Below are positions 11,951-23,474 of a stretch of DNA of 64,000 nucleotides, one piece after another. A program made the position numbers and the translations under genes. Positions within the stretch are counted from its first letter, which is position 1; each line of letters starts with the position of its first letter. A model generated the notes under the pieces. That model was not told the origin of the DNA, did no database searches, and saw nothing but the letters and a program-made list of their open reading frames with translations. The DNA is from Ceratopteris richardii (lineage: Eukaryota > Streptophyta > Polypodiopsida > Polypodiales > Pteridaceae). The stretch covers positions 92,156,712-92,220,711 of the forward strand of contig CM035417.1 in NCBI GenBank assembly GCA_020310875.1. The letters run 5' to 3'.

Positions 11951-12309
11951 TAGAGAGCAAACCAATCACTTACATCGATGTCATTTTTTGGATCGTTGTC
12001 ATCAAAGCCCAATCGATGTTGTCTCTCATCAAAATTCCAAACAACTGATGCCAAAAAGCTCCTCTGAAACCAAAGAGAAGAGAAATGAGAAAACAAAAAG
12101 CATAGAGAAATAGAAAAGGTGAAAGAGTATGCACATCACTTCAAGATGCAAGATCTATAGAGAGAGAGAGAGAGTGTGTGTGTATAGAGAGAGAGAGATC
12201 TATGTGTGTGTGCAGGTTGTGCGTGCAAACTCGAAAGAAGCACTGCTTAGTTCAAAACTTGTGCAAAATGTTGGCTTTTCGCTCTCAGGTCCCATTATGG
12301 TAAAAGATG
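11951..12309. other. Short non-repetitive stretch of CACTA-1
   Basis: No coding domain is seen. A (GA)n block lies at 12160-12200. By position this may be the promoter or leader of the leftward genes of CACTA-1; that is inference. Confidence 0.35.
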
Positions 12310-12553
12310 ACACCGGTATAGGTGTTGGTATAAGCGTCAAAAATTTTATGGATGCTTATACCGATGCTTATACCAACACCTATACTAACAACTGGCACGT
12401 ATACCAACAATCAATTTTAAATAGTCATACCAATGGTCAAGTGACTGTTGGTATGCATAATGTGATCTTCAAGGCATTTCCAATTATCATATCGATGCTG
12501 GGGCATGACCATCGGTATGGATAGCATCGATATGTCCCTCATATGTTGTAGTG
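12310..12553. repeat. CACTA-1 right terminal and subterminal repeats
   Basis: Repeated motifs such as GGTATAGGTGTTGGTATAAG and their reverse complements crowd bases 12310-12530. The final bases ATATGTTGTAGTG are the reverse complement of the left terminus. Confidence 0.82.
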
Positions 12554-13018
12554 CATTGGATGCATTGATCTTGAGTTATGGTTAACTATATCAAACAGGT
12601 TCTATGTATCATCTTCTTCTAGAAAAGTCATGATTACTTACCGGATTTCTTATGCACATTGCTCTAAGTGTAGTCACTCTGAATTTATGAAATGAATTGG
12701 TAAAGCTTGCTTGAGACTTCATTTGAAAGTTTGCAAAAGGTATCAAGTTAATTGTTAGCAAGTTGTGAGAACTAAGCAAAACAAGGAGGGAAGTCTTCCA
12801 TAAATAAAAGGTTTTGTCAATGTGCTTTGTATTCAGAACTCATCAATGTTTTCAAACACTTTTGGGAATGATGCTCCAAGGTAATATAGTGATCTAAATG
12901 CATATATTAGAAGCTTAGGGATTCAACCTAAGGGCCTCTAAAGTTATCAATACTTGTCTAGAGTAGGATTTTTCCAAGATCATCTCATTTCTGCATACTA
13001 CCCACCACTTATTCACAA
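12554..13018 (+). repeat. Copia-B 5' LTR, right part
   Basis: It resumes the LTR after CACTA-1, starting CATTGGATGCATTGATC, which matches GATTGGATGCATAGATC in the 3' LTR near 16910. It ends at the primer site. The last 65 bases have no clear match in the 3' LTR. Confidence 0.82.
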
Positions 13019-13030
13019 TGGTACTAGAGC
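13019..13030 (+). other. Copia-B primer binding site
   Basis: TGGTACTAGAGC is a two-base variant of TGGTATCAGAGC (initiator-methionine tRNA type). Confidence 0.7.
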
Positions 13031-13049
13031 ATAGTCAAAGATTAGGCAT

Positions 13050-14090
13050 TATGGTGATGGATTCCTATCATCTATTGACAAGTTTAATGGAAGCAAATGG
13101 TCAGCATGGTCCTTGATAATGGATGCTTAACAACAAACAAGAAACCTATATGAATATGTATCACTAGATGAGATGATGCCAATACTCTGAAGCAAGGGCC
13201 AACCAACTTGCGAGGATTAGGAAAGGTTGAATACATGGTGTGCAAATAATGCATTCGAAAGGTCAAATATTCTCAAATATATCTCTAAGTATTTACTCAT
13301 TCATATAAGGAACTATAAGACCTCTCAGCATACATGGAATGATTTGGAAGCATTCTTCTCATCAAGTACCAAATCAAGGAAAGATTAGTTATGGATGGAA
13401 TCTACAACACTCACGAAGTTGGGCAAGCAAAATGTTACTGATTTTTTTCACTAAGTTCAAGGATATTGTAGATCAACTTGCAAGTATTGGAGAAATTATT
13501 GATGAAGAGAAGATTTTAAGGTAGGTCATCAATGGGACTAAATTTGCTTACAAATGGGAAGCCTTCACCATAGCCATGGATCTCTATATGCATATGCAAG
13601 TGCCTAATTTCAATAGACTCATGGGGAAAGTCCTCATGCATGAAGTGGAGCTCATAAACAATAGTGAGAACTAGAAAGGTAATGAATCCCATCCCCTCTA
13701 TACTAATAAGAACAAAGGCAAGGAAAACAAAGGAACATGTAAGAAATCTAATGATGAAGGAAGTATCTCTTAAGCTAATTTTGCAAGTAGAGGCATAGGT
13801 TCAACAGGGGGAGGAAAAGGAAGTGGACAATGCAAGGGGAAAGCTAAAAGCTCATTAACTTGTACCATATGTGGTCTATCAAATAATATCATAGATAATT
13901 TCTTTAGCAATCCAAAGAATTAAAGAGGAAGTGGATACAATAGAGGAAGCTATGGAACTTCAAGAGGGAGGTCCAACAAATCTTATGGATATAACAAAAA
14001 TTCTGATAACAACAACTATGGCGAAGGATACAAAAAAGGAGAGACTACAACAATTACACAAATGATGAAGCTCAAGAGGATTCACTTCTA
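13050..14090 (+). pseudogene. Copia-B gag, degenerate
   Basis: Pieces in different frames give SSIDKFNGSKWSAWSL, SKGQPTCED, YKTSQHTWNDLEAFFSSSTK and later Gly/Arg/Asn-rich segments. They align with the gag of Copia-D (47511-48242), which has IDKLDTNNYQACSLRM and SSYFSSNTRARK. Many stops and frameshifts are present. It would have formed the capsid. Confidence 0.75.
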
Positions 14091-16270
14091 CTTATGAAAA
14101 TGAAAATGAGGGAAGGTATGTTTGATTATGTAGATTATGGATGCTCAAACCATGTGGAAAGAAATGTAGCTCTACTCTCAGACTTGGAAGATCCAAAGAT
14201 CAAGCATGATGTTCAAACAGGTGATGCGAATTCTTTTTGTACCAACCATTATAGAGGATCTTATAAGTGTAGGACAGATTGTGGACAAGGGGTTGTAGGT
14301 GAGGTTCAACAATCATGGAGCCTATGTGGAGGATCCATATCAACGGTTCAACAAGATTAGAAAAGGGAGAAAAGATAGGTAGATTGTTCACATTTGAACT
14401 CCAAGATACCATGAATATTCCCTTGTTCAACTATGGCACCCAAACACTATGAGAACTTTAGGTTTGGCATAAAAGGTTAGCTCACCTTCAAGAAAGACCT
14501 CTCAAACAAATCAGTAAAGATTAGAGTGTGCTTGGGCTACCCAATATCTCAAAGCCACATGTGATATAAAAATGTAATGCATGTCAAATCAAAAAGTCAC
14601 ATAAGAAACCATTCACCAAGAACGGATACATACATGGAGATATTCAATAGCTTTTCCATAGAGATTTTTTGGGACCAAGTAAAGGACTATGATATATTAT
14701 TAGTGACTATAGAATCTATCTATTTAGCAGTAGACTTAAATTTTGAGGAGCCATAATCGTATGAGGAGGGAAGAGAAATGCAAAATGGATGAATGTGATG
14801 GGGGAAGAAATTGAAGCCTTGTAGGAGAATCGTGGTTGGGAATCGGTGCCCAAGACTTCAACTATGAAGATCGTTCAATGTATGTAGATATAATATACAA
14901 AGTGAAGAAAAGCTCTAATGGAACCATCAAAATGTACAAAGCTAGACTTATGGCTAAATGGCATGCTCAAACACAAGGAATTGAATATGAAGAGGCTTCT
15001 ACAATTGTGGCAAAGATGCCAAAAATTAGAGTTGTTATGGGCATTGCAGCTTCCAAGAAATGGAAGATCTATCAAATGGATGTGAAGAATGCATTTCTGA
15101 ACAGATGGATAGGTAAAGAGGTCTATATGCTTCAACCTCGTGGGTTTGAAGATTCGCTCTTTCTTGAACATGTATCCAGGTTAAGGAATCCTTCAATGGT
15201 CTAAATCAAGCCCCAAGGGCTTGGAATCATAGGCTTATAACCTATTCAAAGCATAAAGGGTTCATGGTTAGCAAAGTAGATCATTCACTCTTTATCAAGA
15301 GGAATAAAGGAGAAGTCATATACCTTTGTGTATATGTAGATGATATAATACTCATAGGTAATGATCATGAATGCATTAGGAGAATCATGCTACAAATGAA
15401 GGAGGAATTCAAGATCACTCACTTAGAGCAATGCACATAGTTCCCAGGGTTTCAAGTTGTGTTCACAAAAAAGGGTATGTATCTCACTCAAAGAAAATAC
15501 ATCAAGGATATGTTTGCCAAGTTTAGGGTGGAGAAATCTAAGATTGTAAGAACACCCATGGAGATGAATTTGAAGCTAAGTTTTCATTAAGGAGGTCAAA
15601 TTGTAGACATAACAAGATATCAAAGTTTAATAGGTGGTTTGAACTATGCCACATTGATTGGAGTAGACATTTGCTATAGTGTAAGTGTTCTTGGTCAATT
15701 TATGCACTCCAATGAAACCTCACATGAAAGAAGCTGAGGGGATACTCAAATATTTGAAGGGTACAATTAATGAAGGTCTATAGTATACATATACATATGA
15801 TATAAAGATAAATCTCCTCCATGATGTAGATTTGGGCAAGTTCTAAAGCTGATAGGAGAAGTACTTCAGGATATCTTAATTTTTAGGTATAGAGATCACT
15901 TCTAGGTCATCCAAGAAGCAACCTACTATTGCAATTTCATTAAGAAAAGATCAATATAGAGGATTAGAAAATTCAACTCAAGAAACTATGTGGATCGACC
16001 TTGTACTCAGAGTTAGGTCTTAAGTCTTCTACTGCTTACATATTTGAAGATAACATTAGCTTGCTTGATCTTGTAGAAAATCCAATTTTTATCATGCTAG
16101 GACCAAACATATAGATGCTCACTATCATTATGTCAAGGAGAAAATTACAAGCAAGGAGATTGAACCCTCATATGTATCCACTCAGCAACAATGTGCATAT
16201 ATGATGATCAATGCATTGGATGGAGTAAAGTAAAAACATGCTCAAATCTATGAATGGACTTCAAAAGTAT
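14091..16270 (+). pseudogene. Copia-B pol, degenerate, integrase core lost
   Basis: A protease motif DYGCSNHVERN lies near 14130; the catalytic DSG has become DYG. A pre-integrase segment (VWHKRLAHLQERPLKQI) follows near 14460. The integrase core is missing: after WGP-like sequence near 14670 the text jumps to the RT domain at about 14780. RT shows [26 protein letters not shown] and, near 15335, YVDDIIL. RNase H remnants (HARTKHIDAHYHYVK) end near 16140. Frames change often. Confidence 0.8.
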
Positions 16271-16302
16271 TAAATGTCCAAAGACTCAAGCATTGTATGC
16301 TC

Positions 16303-16312
16303 GAGGGGGAGA
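16303..16312 (+). other. Copia-B polypurine tract
   Basis: CGAGGGGGAGA stands directly before the 3' LTR. Confidence 0.75.
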
Positions 16313-17300
16313 TATTGGTGCATGGGGAAAGCCTAGCTACTTAGCTAAATGCACATTTGACTTCTCTTGATTCAAGAGCCATAAATATACATCATCATAG
16401 TGTATGCTTTGAAGATCTCAAAGGTTAAAATTATAAGTTTATTTTTGTGAAAGATAAAAGAGATAATTGAGAAGATTCTTGTGTGTTGAGTAGGAGCCTA
16501 AAAATATGAATCAATTTAAATTCAAAATGCAAACAATTCCCTAGAAGTTAGGATCACTTTTAGGTGGAATATCTAACAATCATCAAGTCAAAAAGATGTA
16601 TATATACACCATTCTTTGATTCACTAGTTACATCGAGATTAGATCACATCATCACACTCGTATTGAGTGAGCATTGCAATAAATCAAAGCAAGAGAAGTC
16701 CTCCATATTCTTTTTGTGTCATATCTCCATTAGCAATACATTTAGTACTTCATTATTATTGACTTGTGAATCTTTGTTTCTTGGTAGAGTACATTGAGTA
16801 AGGGTGTCAAGTTCTCTAAGTCATTTCTCTATATTTGGGTACTCATTATCCAATCAATAAATTCCATCACTAATCTAGGATTCTATTTACATGTCTACAT
16901 TATTTAGAACGATTGGATGCATAGATCATGATTTACGATTAATTCTATGTAACACATCTTTGTATAAACTTCATCCTGAAAAGTCGAGATTACTCCTCAT
17001 ACTTCTTATGCTTTGAGTGTTATCACTATAGATTCATAAAATATCTTGGTATAGCTTGCTTAAAATTTCAATTGAAAGTTTGCAAAGCCTCTTAGGTTAA
17101 TTGATACTAGGCCATAACCATGGAGCAAAATATACAAGGAATTTTTCCATAAATAGAAGGTCTTTTAAAGGGGATTTGTATTCACAACTCATCTCTTGTA
17201 GGAGGACTTTTGAGAAAGATTCTAAAAGGTACTATAGTGATCTAAATACATATATTAGAAGCTTAGGTAGTCAATTAAGGATCTCTATAGTTATACTGGC
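16313..17300 (+). repeat. Copia-B 3' LTR
   Basis: It starts TATTGGTGCATGGG, probably from an original TG start. It matches 1-501 and 12554-12950. Because no CACTA element interrupts it, it shows what the 5' LTR looked like before CACTA-1 inserted. The right limit is approximate. Confidence 0.8.
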
Positions 17301-18049
17301 TAGCTTACAACATGGTTTGCCCATTGTGACTTTTCTTGTACTAAGAATTTGAATGTCTTAATTCCTACATATTATCGTTTACAAACACTATGTATATTTA
17401 CTTTTTGTGTTTTTGTGCTTGAGTCTCTTCTTCTGATTCTTTACTTGATTGTGACTTTTCTTGTATTGAGAATTTGAATGTCTAAATGTCCACTTTGTAT
17501 ATCTTTGTGTCTTAATCCTACACATTATCATTTACAAACAATATCTTCATACATTTATCTCTCAGTTTTAAATTTATCAATTTCTTATCAAAATCTAAAG
17601 TCAGTCTATATCGCATCATCCATTCTGGAGCTAAGATTAATTTTTTAGGCATTAATCTCCCTTGCCATTCTTCACACTCAATTGAAGTGTCTTCTATTCA
17701 TATCTTCAAGTCAATATTTATTGTTGATAATGAAGAAAGAGTTTGTCCATGGATTCCTCTAATTGTTGTGTTCATGTTCTATTTTTTCTTCTTAAGCGGA
17801 ATCAAAAGATGAGAGCTAATTAGGTTTACTTGGGATCCAATCTCCACTAAAACCCTGATTTTTGTTCCTTGGAAATACATTTTGACTATTAGTAGATGAT
17901 TCCTAGTCTTTTCTTGTTTATTTCACAAATAATCAAGTCCCTTATTTATTTGTTTTTCTTTTTAATTATTTTCTTAGCCTCTTCTTTAGCTTCTTGTCTT
18001 GTTTTTATCTCGTCTTCTTTCCTCCTTTGGGGTTGTTGTAATCTTCCCC
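17301..18049. other. No gene recognised
   Basis: AT-rich sequence with T-rich runs near 17930-18010. It may be the 3' part of the decayed gypsy element at 18050-18730. A repeated phrase TTTTCTTGTA-TGAGAATTTGAATGTC occurs near 17330 and 17455. Confidence 0.4.
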
Positions 18050-18730
18050 AAGTTTTTAGTATTAGAGGTTTGAGGTATCTTTTATTCTCCATCCACTCAC
18101 ATTGTTTGGCATCACTTCTCCATTTATGTTGGCCAATTGAGCAGCTCCACTAGGGATTATATTGTGAAGGATGTATATATTGAACATATCCTCTTTTTTC
18201 TAATTTTTTAATATGTTCCTTCAATATGTATGCTAGAACTACACCTCACTCTTGCATGTCTTTCTCCTTTATATGAAGATTATAATAGGTTTTTGTCTTC
18301 TCTTATCTATATAGATACTCATGAAAACCTGCAATCTAGGTGCTCCTTATTTTCTAACTCCACAATCTAGTCACACAATTCATGTCTTGTCCAATGCAAT
18401 TGATTCTCTATCCCTAGATAGGTATACAAAATTCCATTGGTAGAACTGCATTAAGTCCATATATAAAATTGAATCAGTAGTTCCAATTGAAGTTTTATAT
18501 GCCACTCTATATGCCCAAAGAACATGATACAATTGCAAATCCCATTATGTTATTTTGGTGCTACAGAATGAGAGTTATAAGCCATTGATTGATTTTCCAA
18601 TTTTAACCACACGATCATCTACCATATGTGAACCATGAGCCATGCCTTTCCATTTAAAATTCTTTAACTCATGTAATTATCTTTCCTCCAAGAAAACATG
18701 GAGCAAAGAAAAAATAGCACATAGGATTTT
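18050..18730 (-). pseudogene. Gypsy integrase C-terminal remnant
   Basis: Leftward translation gives LWAYRVAYKTSIGTT, then FIYGLNAVLPMEFCIPI, the well-known C-terminal integrase signature of plant Ty3/gypsy elements (WAYRT..KT..G.TPF.L.YG..AVLP.E). Further left are SGAAQLANINGEVMPNNVSG-like residues, matching the tail where the product ends in an NG-R-K motif. There are many stops and shifts. No LTR was matched to it. Confidence 0.72.
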
Positions 18731-20263
18731 GCGATAGCTTGTCCAAAGATAATAGATGAAATTATCGATGCTTTTTTTTTGAGGTTAATAATAGAGAGTT
18801 TTTGATGTTGGAAGAACTTGGGGGAAACTCTAATTTTAGATTCTAATGATTATCAAAAGGTGAAGCTTCACTCCTATTGACTAGGAGTTTTTTATTCCAT
18901 CAATGCTCTATGATTTTGAAAACAGCCTACACTCTATGCTTGGTGAATCATCCAAGTTCATTAACATTCTACGATTCCAACAACACTCTAAACTCTATGC
19001 TTGGTGATTTGTCTAACTACATCAACGTTGTGTTCTCTGTGATGATTTTGACAACATTCTATTATCCTCTATCTACACTCCAATTGCCCTCTATGTTCGA
19101 GGCCCTATGCTCTATGCTCAAAGAGAGTGTTCATCTGACAATGCCTTACACTTTGTGACAATTACAACTACGCTCTATGATGAATATGACTATACTGTAT
19201 GTCGACTCCAACTTTGTTCTATGTTTTGATGCCTCACTCTGACAATGATATCAGTTTTGATGCCCGACTCCATCAATGACATCAATTGTGATGCTCGACT
19301 CCGACTACAACAATAGTTCTGATGCTCGATTCTATCTTCTATGACAAATCATCAAAACCCCTCCAATATACCACTAACTATAATACTCTAGCTATATGCC
19401 ATGCCATCTGTTATATTGATTCATTTTTTTACTGCTCGCAAGTTTTTCTCTTGATTTTTGACTATCGGCTTGTGTTATGATCGATCTCATAATACAGAAT
19501 ATTATGTCCCTATTTATTTATTTGTTTTTGCCTTCCACATCATGCAATTATAGTTCTCTAAAATTTTGTTGTATGGAGCTAAGTGCACAGAGTTCATTAT
19601 TTTCTTGTTCAAATGTGAATATTTCCAACAATAAAGAATTCCAATCCTCTACATAAATCCTTCAATTTGTCTGAACCTTTTGACTTTCAAACTGATATAA
19701 ACCAAATTCCTACTTTCTCGGTGAAGCTTAGAATATACAGATATTGAAATGATTATGTGATTACACAGTGAAGTACTTCATAGTTATGCTTTTGTATTGA
19801 CTTTATTGCCTAGAAAATTCCAATACAAACTTCATTTTCAAATGATGTTGCTACATAACGTTGGAGGAGATGATGGATAGTCACAAGAGATGAAGTGGTG
19901 TAGCTTATTCCTGCTCCACACCTACTGTTAATGATGAATGGAGAGTGGAGTGGCCTCTTTAGCTTGCAAATGGACACAAATAATCATATATGTAGTTTGG
20001 AAGATGATCCATTAATGATAGGATCAAAACAGATAGGTAGAAAATAATCCGAGGTCCAAAACTTGCTATTTTAGTTCACACACTTGTTCAATCATTTGAA
20101 CCATTGTCTGAGCACAAAAGCAATTGAATAAATTCCTTTTGGGAAACTCTAATTAGCTTAACAAGCTACCAATCATAAGTGATTCTATAAAAAATGATGG
20201 ACTACATACAAAGAAATGTGTTTAGCAAATCAATCAAGCATCCTGACATTTACGGGCCTTGAC
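18731..20263. other. Non-coding stretch with a degenerate repeat
   Basis: From 18880 to 19340 phrases such as CACTCTATGCTTGGTGA, GATGCTCGACTCCGACT and CTCTATGATTTTGACAACA recur irregularly, an old decayed tandem array. No domain, RNA gene or terminal repeat is evident elsewhere here. Confidence 0.45.
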
Positions 20264-20917
20264 AGTCAACAGACTAGTGAGCAAAGATGGATTCATATCT
20301 GATGATTGTGAGAAGTATTACGATGAAACTTTGTAAGATTAAAATAGACACTAATTTGAGTCTATAATGCTTTAAAGCATGGGAAATGAGCAAGTATATA
20401 GTGAGAACAAGCTCTGACAAGATCACTATTCTGATGGAGTTATTATAGAGAAGTGACATGAGAATGTAATGATCATGTATATATTAAAACATGTACAGAT
20501 ACAAAGTCATTGGCAAAAAACCATTGCTCGATGAATGAGAAGTGAGTGAGCTATGAGATGATCTCCTCTTCCCAATGAGAGTACATAAAAAATGATCTCT
20601 GAATCTCGAGATGCATGCGGGTCTTTTAGATCCTCTTTTTAAAGTCATACTTGGAGCCAAGATTTGAATTCAAATTCAAACTTACACCTAAAACATGAAT
20701 GCTAACATATATGATAGATTCTCTCTTGTTTCAACTACCAAATGATACGTGATTTTGTGCTTCCTAACTCCTCATGGTTATATTCCACTTTTACAAAACT
20801 AAATGTGAAGTGAATTTACAAGATGTTGAACATATGATGCCTTCCAAGGGTTATGCCAATAAGTCAAGCATAAGTGAGATGATCAAGAATGTAAGCTTGG
20901 GCTTAATTGCACCAACA
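20264..20917 (-). repeat. Copia-C 3' LTR
   Basis: It matches 26133-26785, for example AACAAGCTCTGACAAGATCA and CTCGAGATGCA. It ends ATTGCACCAACA in plus orientation, so TGTTGGTGCAAT on the minus strand. Confidence 0.9.
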
Positions 20918-20930
20918 GCTCCCTCTCAAG
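20918..20930 (-). other. Copia-C polypurine tract
   Basis: On the minus strand it reads TTGAGAGGGAGC directly upstream of the 3' LTR. Confidence 0.75.
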
Positions 20931-20947
20931 CCTAACTTGCTTGATCT

Positions 20948-22380
20948 TCATTGCTCCATAATTTCCTGCAAACCAATCATCAATTTGAACGTGTTCATCT
21001 TTGTTCCATCCAATGCCTTGATGAGTATAACTGCACATTGTAACTGAGTTGATACATAGCATAGATGGATATCTTTGCTAAGATATTTCACCCTTACATA
21101 ATGGTAGTGCACTTCAATGTGCTTAGTCCTTGCATGGTATACAGGATTAGTAGCCAAATGAAATGAACTAATGTTATTTCCAAAGATAATTGGAGTGTAG
21201 GAATGTATCTCCAAATCTGTATATAATTGCTTAAGCCACATAGCTTTGTGAGTTGCAATTGCCAAATCTCTATATTATGCTTGGGTGGAAGATAAGGCCA
21301 CACAACAAACCAAAAAAGAAATCTAGATATTTATTCTAATATAAAACAAAGCTTTGGTTTACTTCGTTTGTTTTTATTTCATTTCTGTTGCTTCTTGGAT
21401 GACCAAGATATGAGCTTTGAACCTGAAAAAGATAGGTACCCTGAAGTACTCCTCTATCATCCTTGGAGCGAGCCCAATCTGCATCAGAATACGTCTTTAT
21501 ATCTATGTCAAAAGTGAAGGGATAGAACAACCCCTTATTCATTGTACCATTTAGATACTTAAGCACCCTCTTTGCAGCTTCCATATGAGGCTTCCTTGGT
21601 GCATGCATAAACTCACTCAATGTAGTTACTGCATAGGCTATGTGTACCCTTGTTAAAGTAGCATAATTAAGACTACCCACAAGTTGTTGATAACTTCTAA
21701 CATCATCAAGTAGTTCACCTTCATGTGAACTTAGCTTATGGTTGAGCTCCATAGGGATACCTGAAACTATAGTGTTCTCCATCTTAAACTTTACCAACAT
21801 ATCATGTATGTACTTCCTTTGTATGATGAATATACATGAATGTGTATACACAAGCTCTAAGCCAAGGAAGTAGGTTAATAAACCTAGATCACTGATTTTG
21901 AATTCCTTCATTAATTGGGCCTTGACCTACTTGATACCATCAAAATCATTCCCTATAATAATGATGTCATCTACATAGACACACAAGTAAATAACTTCTG
22001 ATTGGTTCTTCTGAATAAATAAAGAAGAGTCTGCCTTGCTTGCCACAAAGGCTTGGTCCTGTAAATAGGTAACAAGCCTATGGTTCCAAGCTCTACAAGC
22101 TTGCTTGAGACCATAGAGTGCCTTTCTAAGCCTACACACATAACCTGCTTTTTCTCATCTTCAAACTCTAGTGGTTGTGCCATATACACTTCTTTTGATA
22201 TCCATCCATTAAAGAATGCATTTTTGACATTTAACTGATATAAAATCCAATTTTTAGAAGCAACAAGACTTACTAATACCGTGATTGTTGACATCTTTGC
22301 CACAGGTGAGAATGTTTCTTCATAGTCTACTCCATGTGTTTGGGCAAGTCCTTATGCCATAAACCTTGCCTTGTCCCTAT
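20948..22380 (-). pseudogene. Copia-C RT and RNase H (part downstream of the LINE)
   Basis: Leftward from 22380: [20 protein letters not shown], the RT core with YVDDIIIIG near 21960-21990, then DLGLLTYFLGLELVY, YATLTRVHIAYAV and the RNase H motif TYSDADWARSKDDR. The C-terminal HARTKHIEVHYHYVRVK lies near 21080-21130. Frames shift several times (near 21900, 21930, 21300). The catalytic YVDD is intact but the protein is broken. Confidence 0.85.
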
Positions 22381-22390
22381 TTATAGAGTC

Positions 22391-23474
22391 ATCAGAGTTC
22401 CTTTTTTTTTTTTTTATATAAAGGAAGTTCGGCAATAGCCTACTCTCCCGGACTTGAATTAAATTAAGAAACAAAGGTACAATAGAAGGGGACTAGTGCC
22501 CACGGGACCCCCCGAATCCCACAAAGCAGGGGAAGCTTGATTGAATCCTAGGTTGCACTACAGAGAAGGTTAATCACCCTCTCATCGCCCTCATGCGGGG
22601 CCCACTTGGGTTTGAGCTTGTTGTTGATCAAAAGGAGGACTTGATGGTGCCTGAAGGGGGGGGATTTCTTACTGTTAACGATCCTTTTGCCAAGGAGGAA
22701 TAGTGATTTCTCAATCGACCACTCCCTGGGGGGATCGCCGAAGTTGAGAGCACACCTCTCCCGCCAAATTTTCCACAGGACTTCCCCTCTGATGGCGTTC
22801 CAGAGTGTCGCAGAGCAGCCGATCGCTTCTCCCAAAAGGACTTGTTTCCAACTAAGCTGTTTTTGAAGTCTGATTTTCATTCCAACCGTCTGCCAGATTC
22901 TGTCGGAGTTGGGGCAAGTAAGGAAGATGTGTGGGACATCTTCGATAGCACGGTGGCAGCGTTTGCACCAAGGAGGGATCCCACAAAGTTTGCTAGCCTT
23001 ATGGTTGGTCCAAATTCCTCGATGAAGAATTTGCCATAAGAGGACAGACTTCTTAATCTCTATTAGGGGGTGCCAGATACCCATGAATTTCATGTCCCAC
23101 CGAAGCCGCGTCCAAGACAGGCACCACTTCTTGTTGAGGCTGAGTTGGAGGTCAGCCGTTTCTTTGATGTTCGGGATTTTGAGTAGGCTGTTTCCATTTT
23201 GCCATTTGAGACCAAGCGAGTTTGGTGTGTCGTGTCCCATGAGAAGGCGAGTCTTGTGACGATCCCAAGCGAGGCATCTGCTTTGCAGAGTGTTCCATTC
23301 TTCATAGGAGGTGTTTATGCGAGGGTCAATATCCTCGAAGTTGATCCAGCTGTTGGTGTCCTGTTTCCAGAGGTGTTTCCATTTTTTGAATCCTTTGTTC
23401 CATAACTTCTTGCCATTTTGAATGTTCCACGGCTCCACACTCCTGATGCCATGTATCGGAAACCAGATAGAGTC
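22391..23474 (-). mobile_element. 5'-truncated LINE inside Copia-C
   Basis: A minus-strand unit with the end of a LINE ORF2, a short 3' untranslated part and a poly(A) tail (T run at 22402-22415 on the plus strand). It interrupts the RT region of Copia-C after the residues SRWIYKIRQN. Copies of ATAGAGTC at 22383-22390 and 23467-23474 flank it and may be part of the target duplication. It is truncated by about the whole endonuclease and most of the RT. Confidence 0.85.
22548..23466 (-). pseudogene. LINE ORF2 C-terminal end with zf-RVT-type region
   Basis: The open leftward frame of about 305 codons contains LLWQILHRGIWTNHKASKL, CKRCHRAIEDVPHIFLTCP and RIWQTVGM, the Cys/His region typical of the C-terminus of plant LINE/L1 reverse transcriptases. 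It has no internal stop although it lacks the endonuclease and RT core, so it cannot work alone. The frame happens to fuse upstream with about 17 residues of Copia-C RT. Its lack of stops implies a young insertion compared with the host Copia. Confidence 0.85.

Larger units (their letters stand above)
502..12553 (-). mobile_element. CACTA-1: En/Spm-type DNA transposon
   Basis: The left end reads CACTACAACATAT and the right end is its reverse complement, the hallmark of CACTA transposons. Both ends carry clusters of short GGTAT/GGCATC-type motifs in direct and inverted order, typical of subterminal transposase-binding repeats. Inside, on the minus strand, are a TNP2-like fragment (8690-9301) and a Ptta/TNPA-like fragment (1300-1785 and 7276-7760). 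The element lies in the Copia-B 5' LTR. The flanking triplets are AAT and CAT, so the expected 3-bp target duplication is imperfect. Copia-A and a 767-bp tandem duplication enlarged it later. Confidence 0.87.
1..17300 (+). mobile_element. Copia-B: old Ty1/copia retrotransposon, split by CACTA-1
   Basis: The first 501 bases and bases 12554-13018 together align with 16313-17300, so they are the two parts of a 5' LTR of about 1 kb and its 3' partner. Between them lie a primer site, gag, protease, RT and RNase H remnants and a polypurine tract, in the usual Ty1/copia order. The window opens about 34 bases inside the 5' LTR. Frameshifts, stops and loss of the integrase core show it is long dead. 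The LTR copies have diverged strongly, making this probably the oldest layer of the first nest. Confidence 0.85.

Noticed and set aside
11000-12113. Several overlapping open frames of 130-254 codons on both strands
   Set aside because: They lie in TATGTG and CT simple repeats and have no domain; the same explanation applies to 33814-34269 and 41556-41860.
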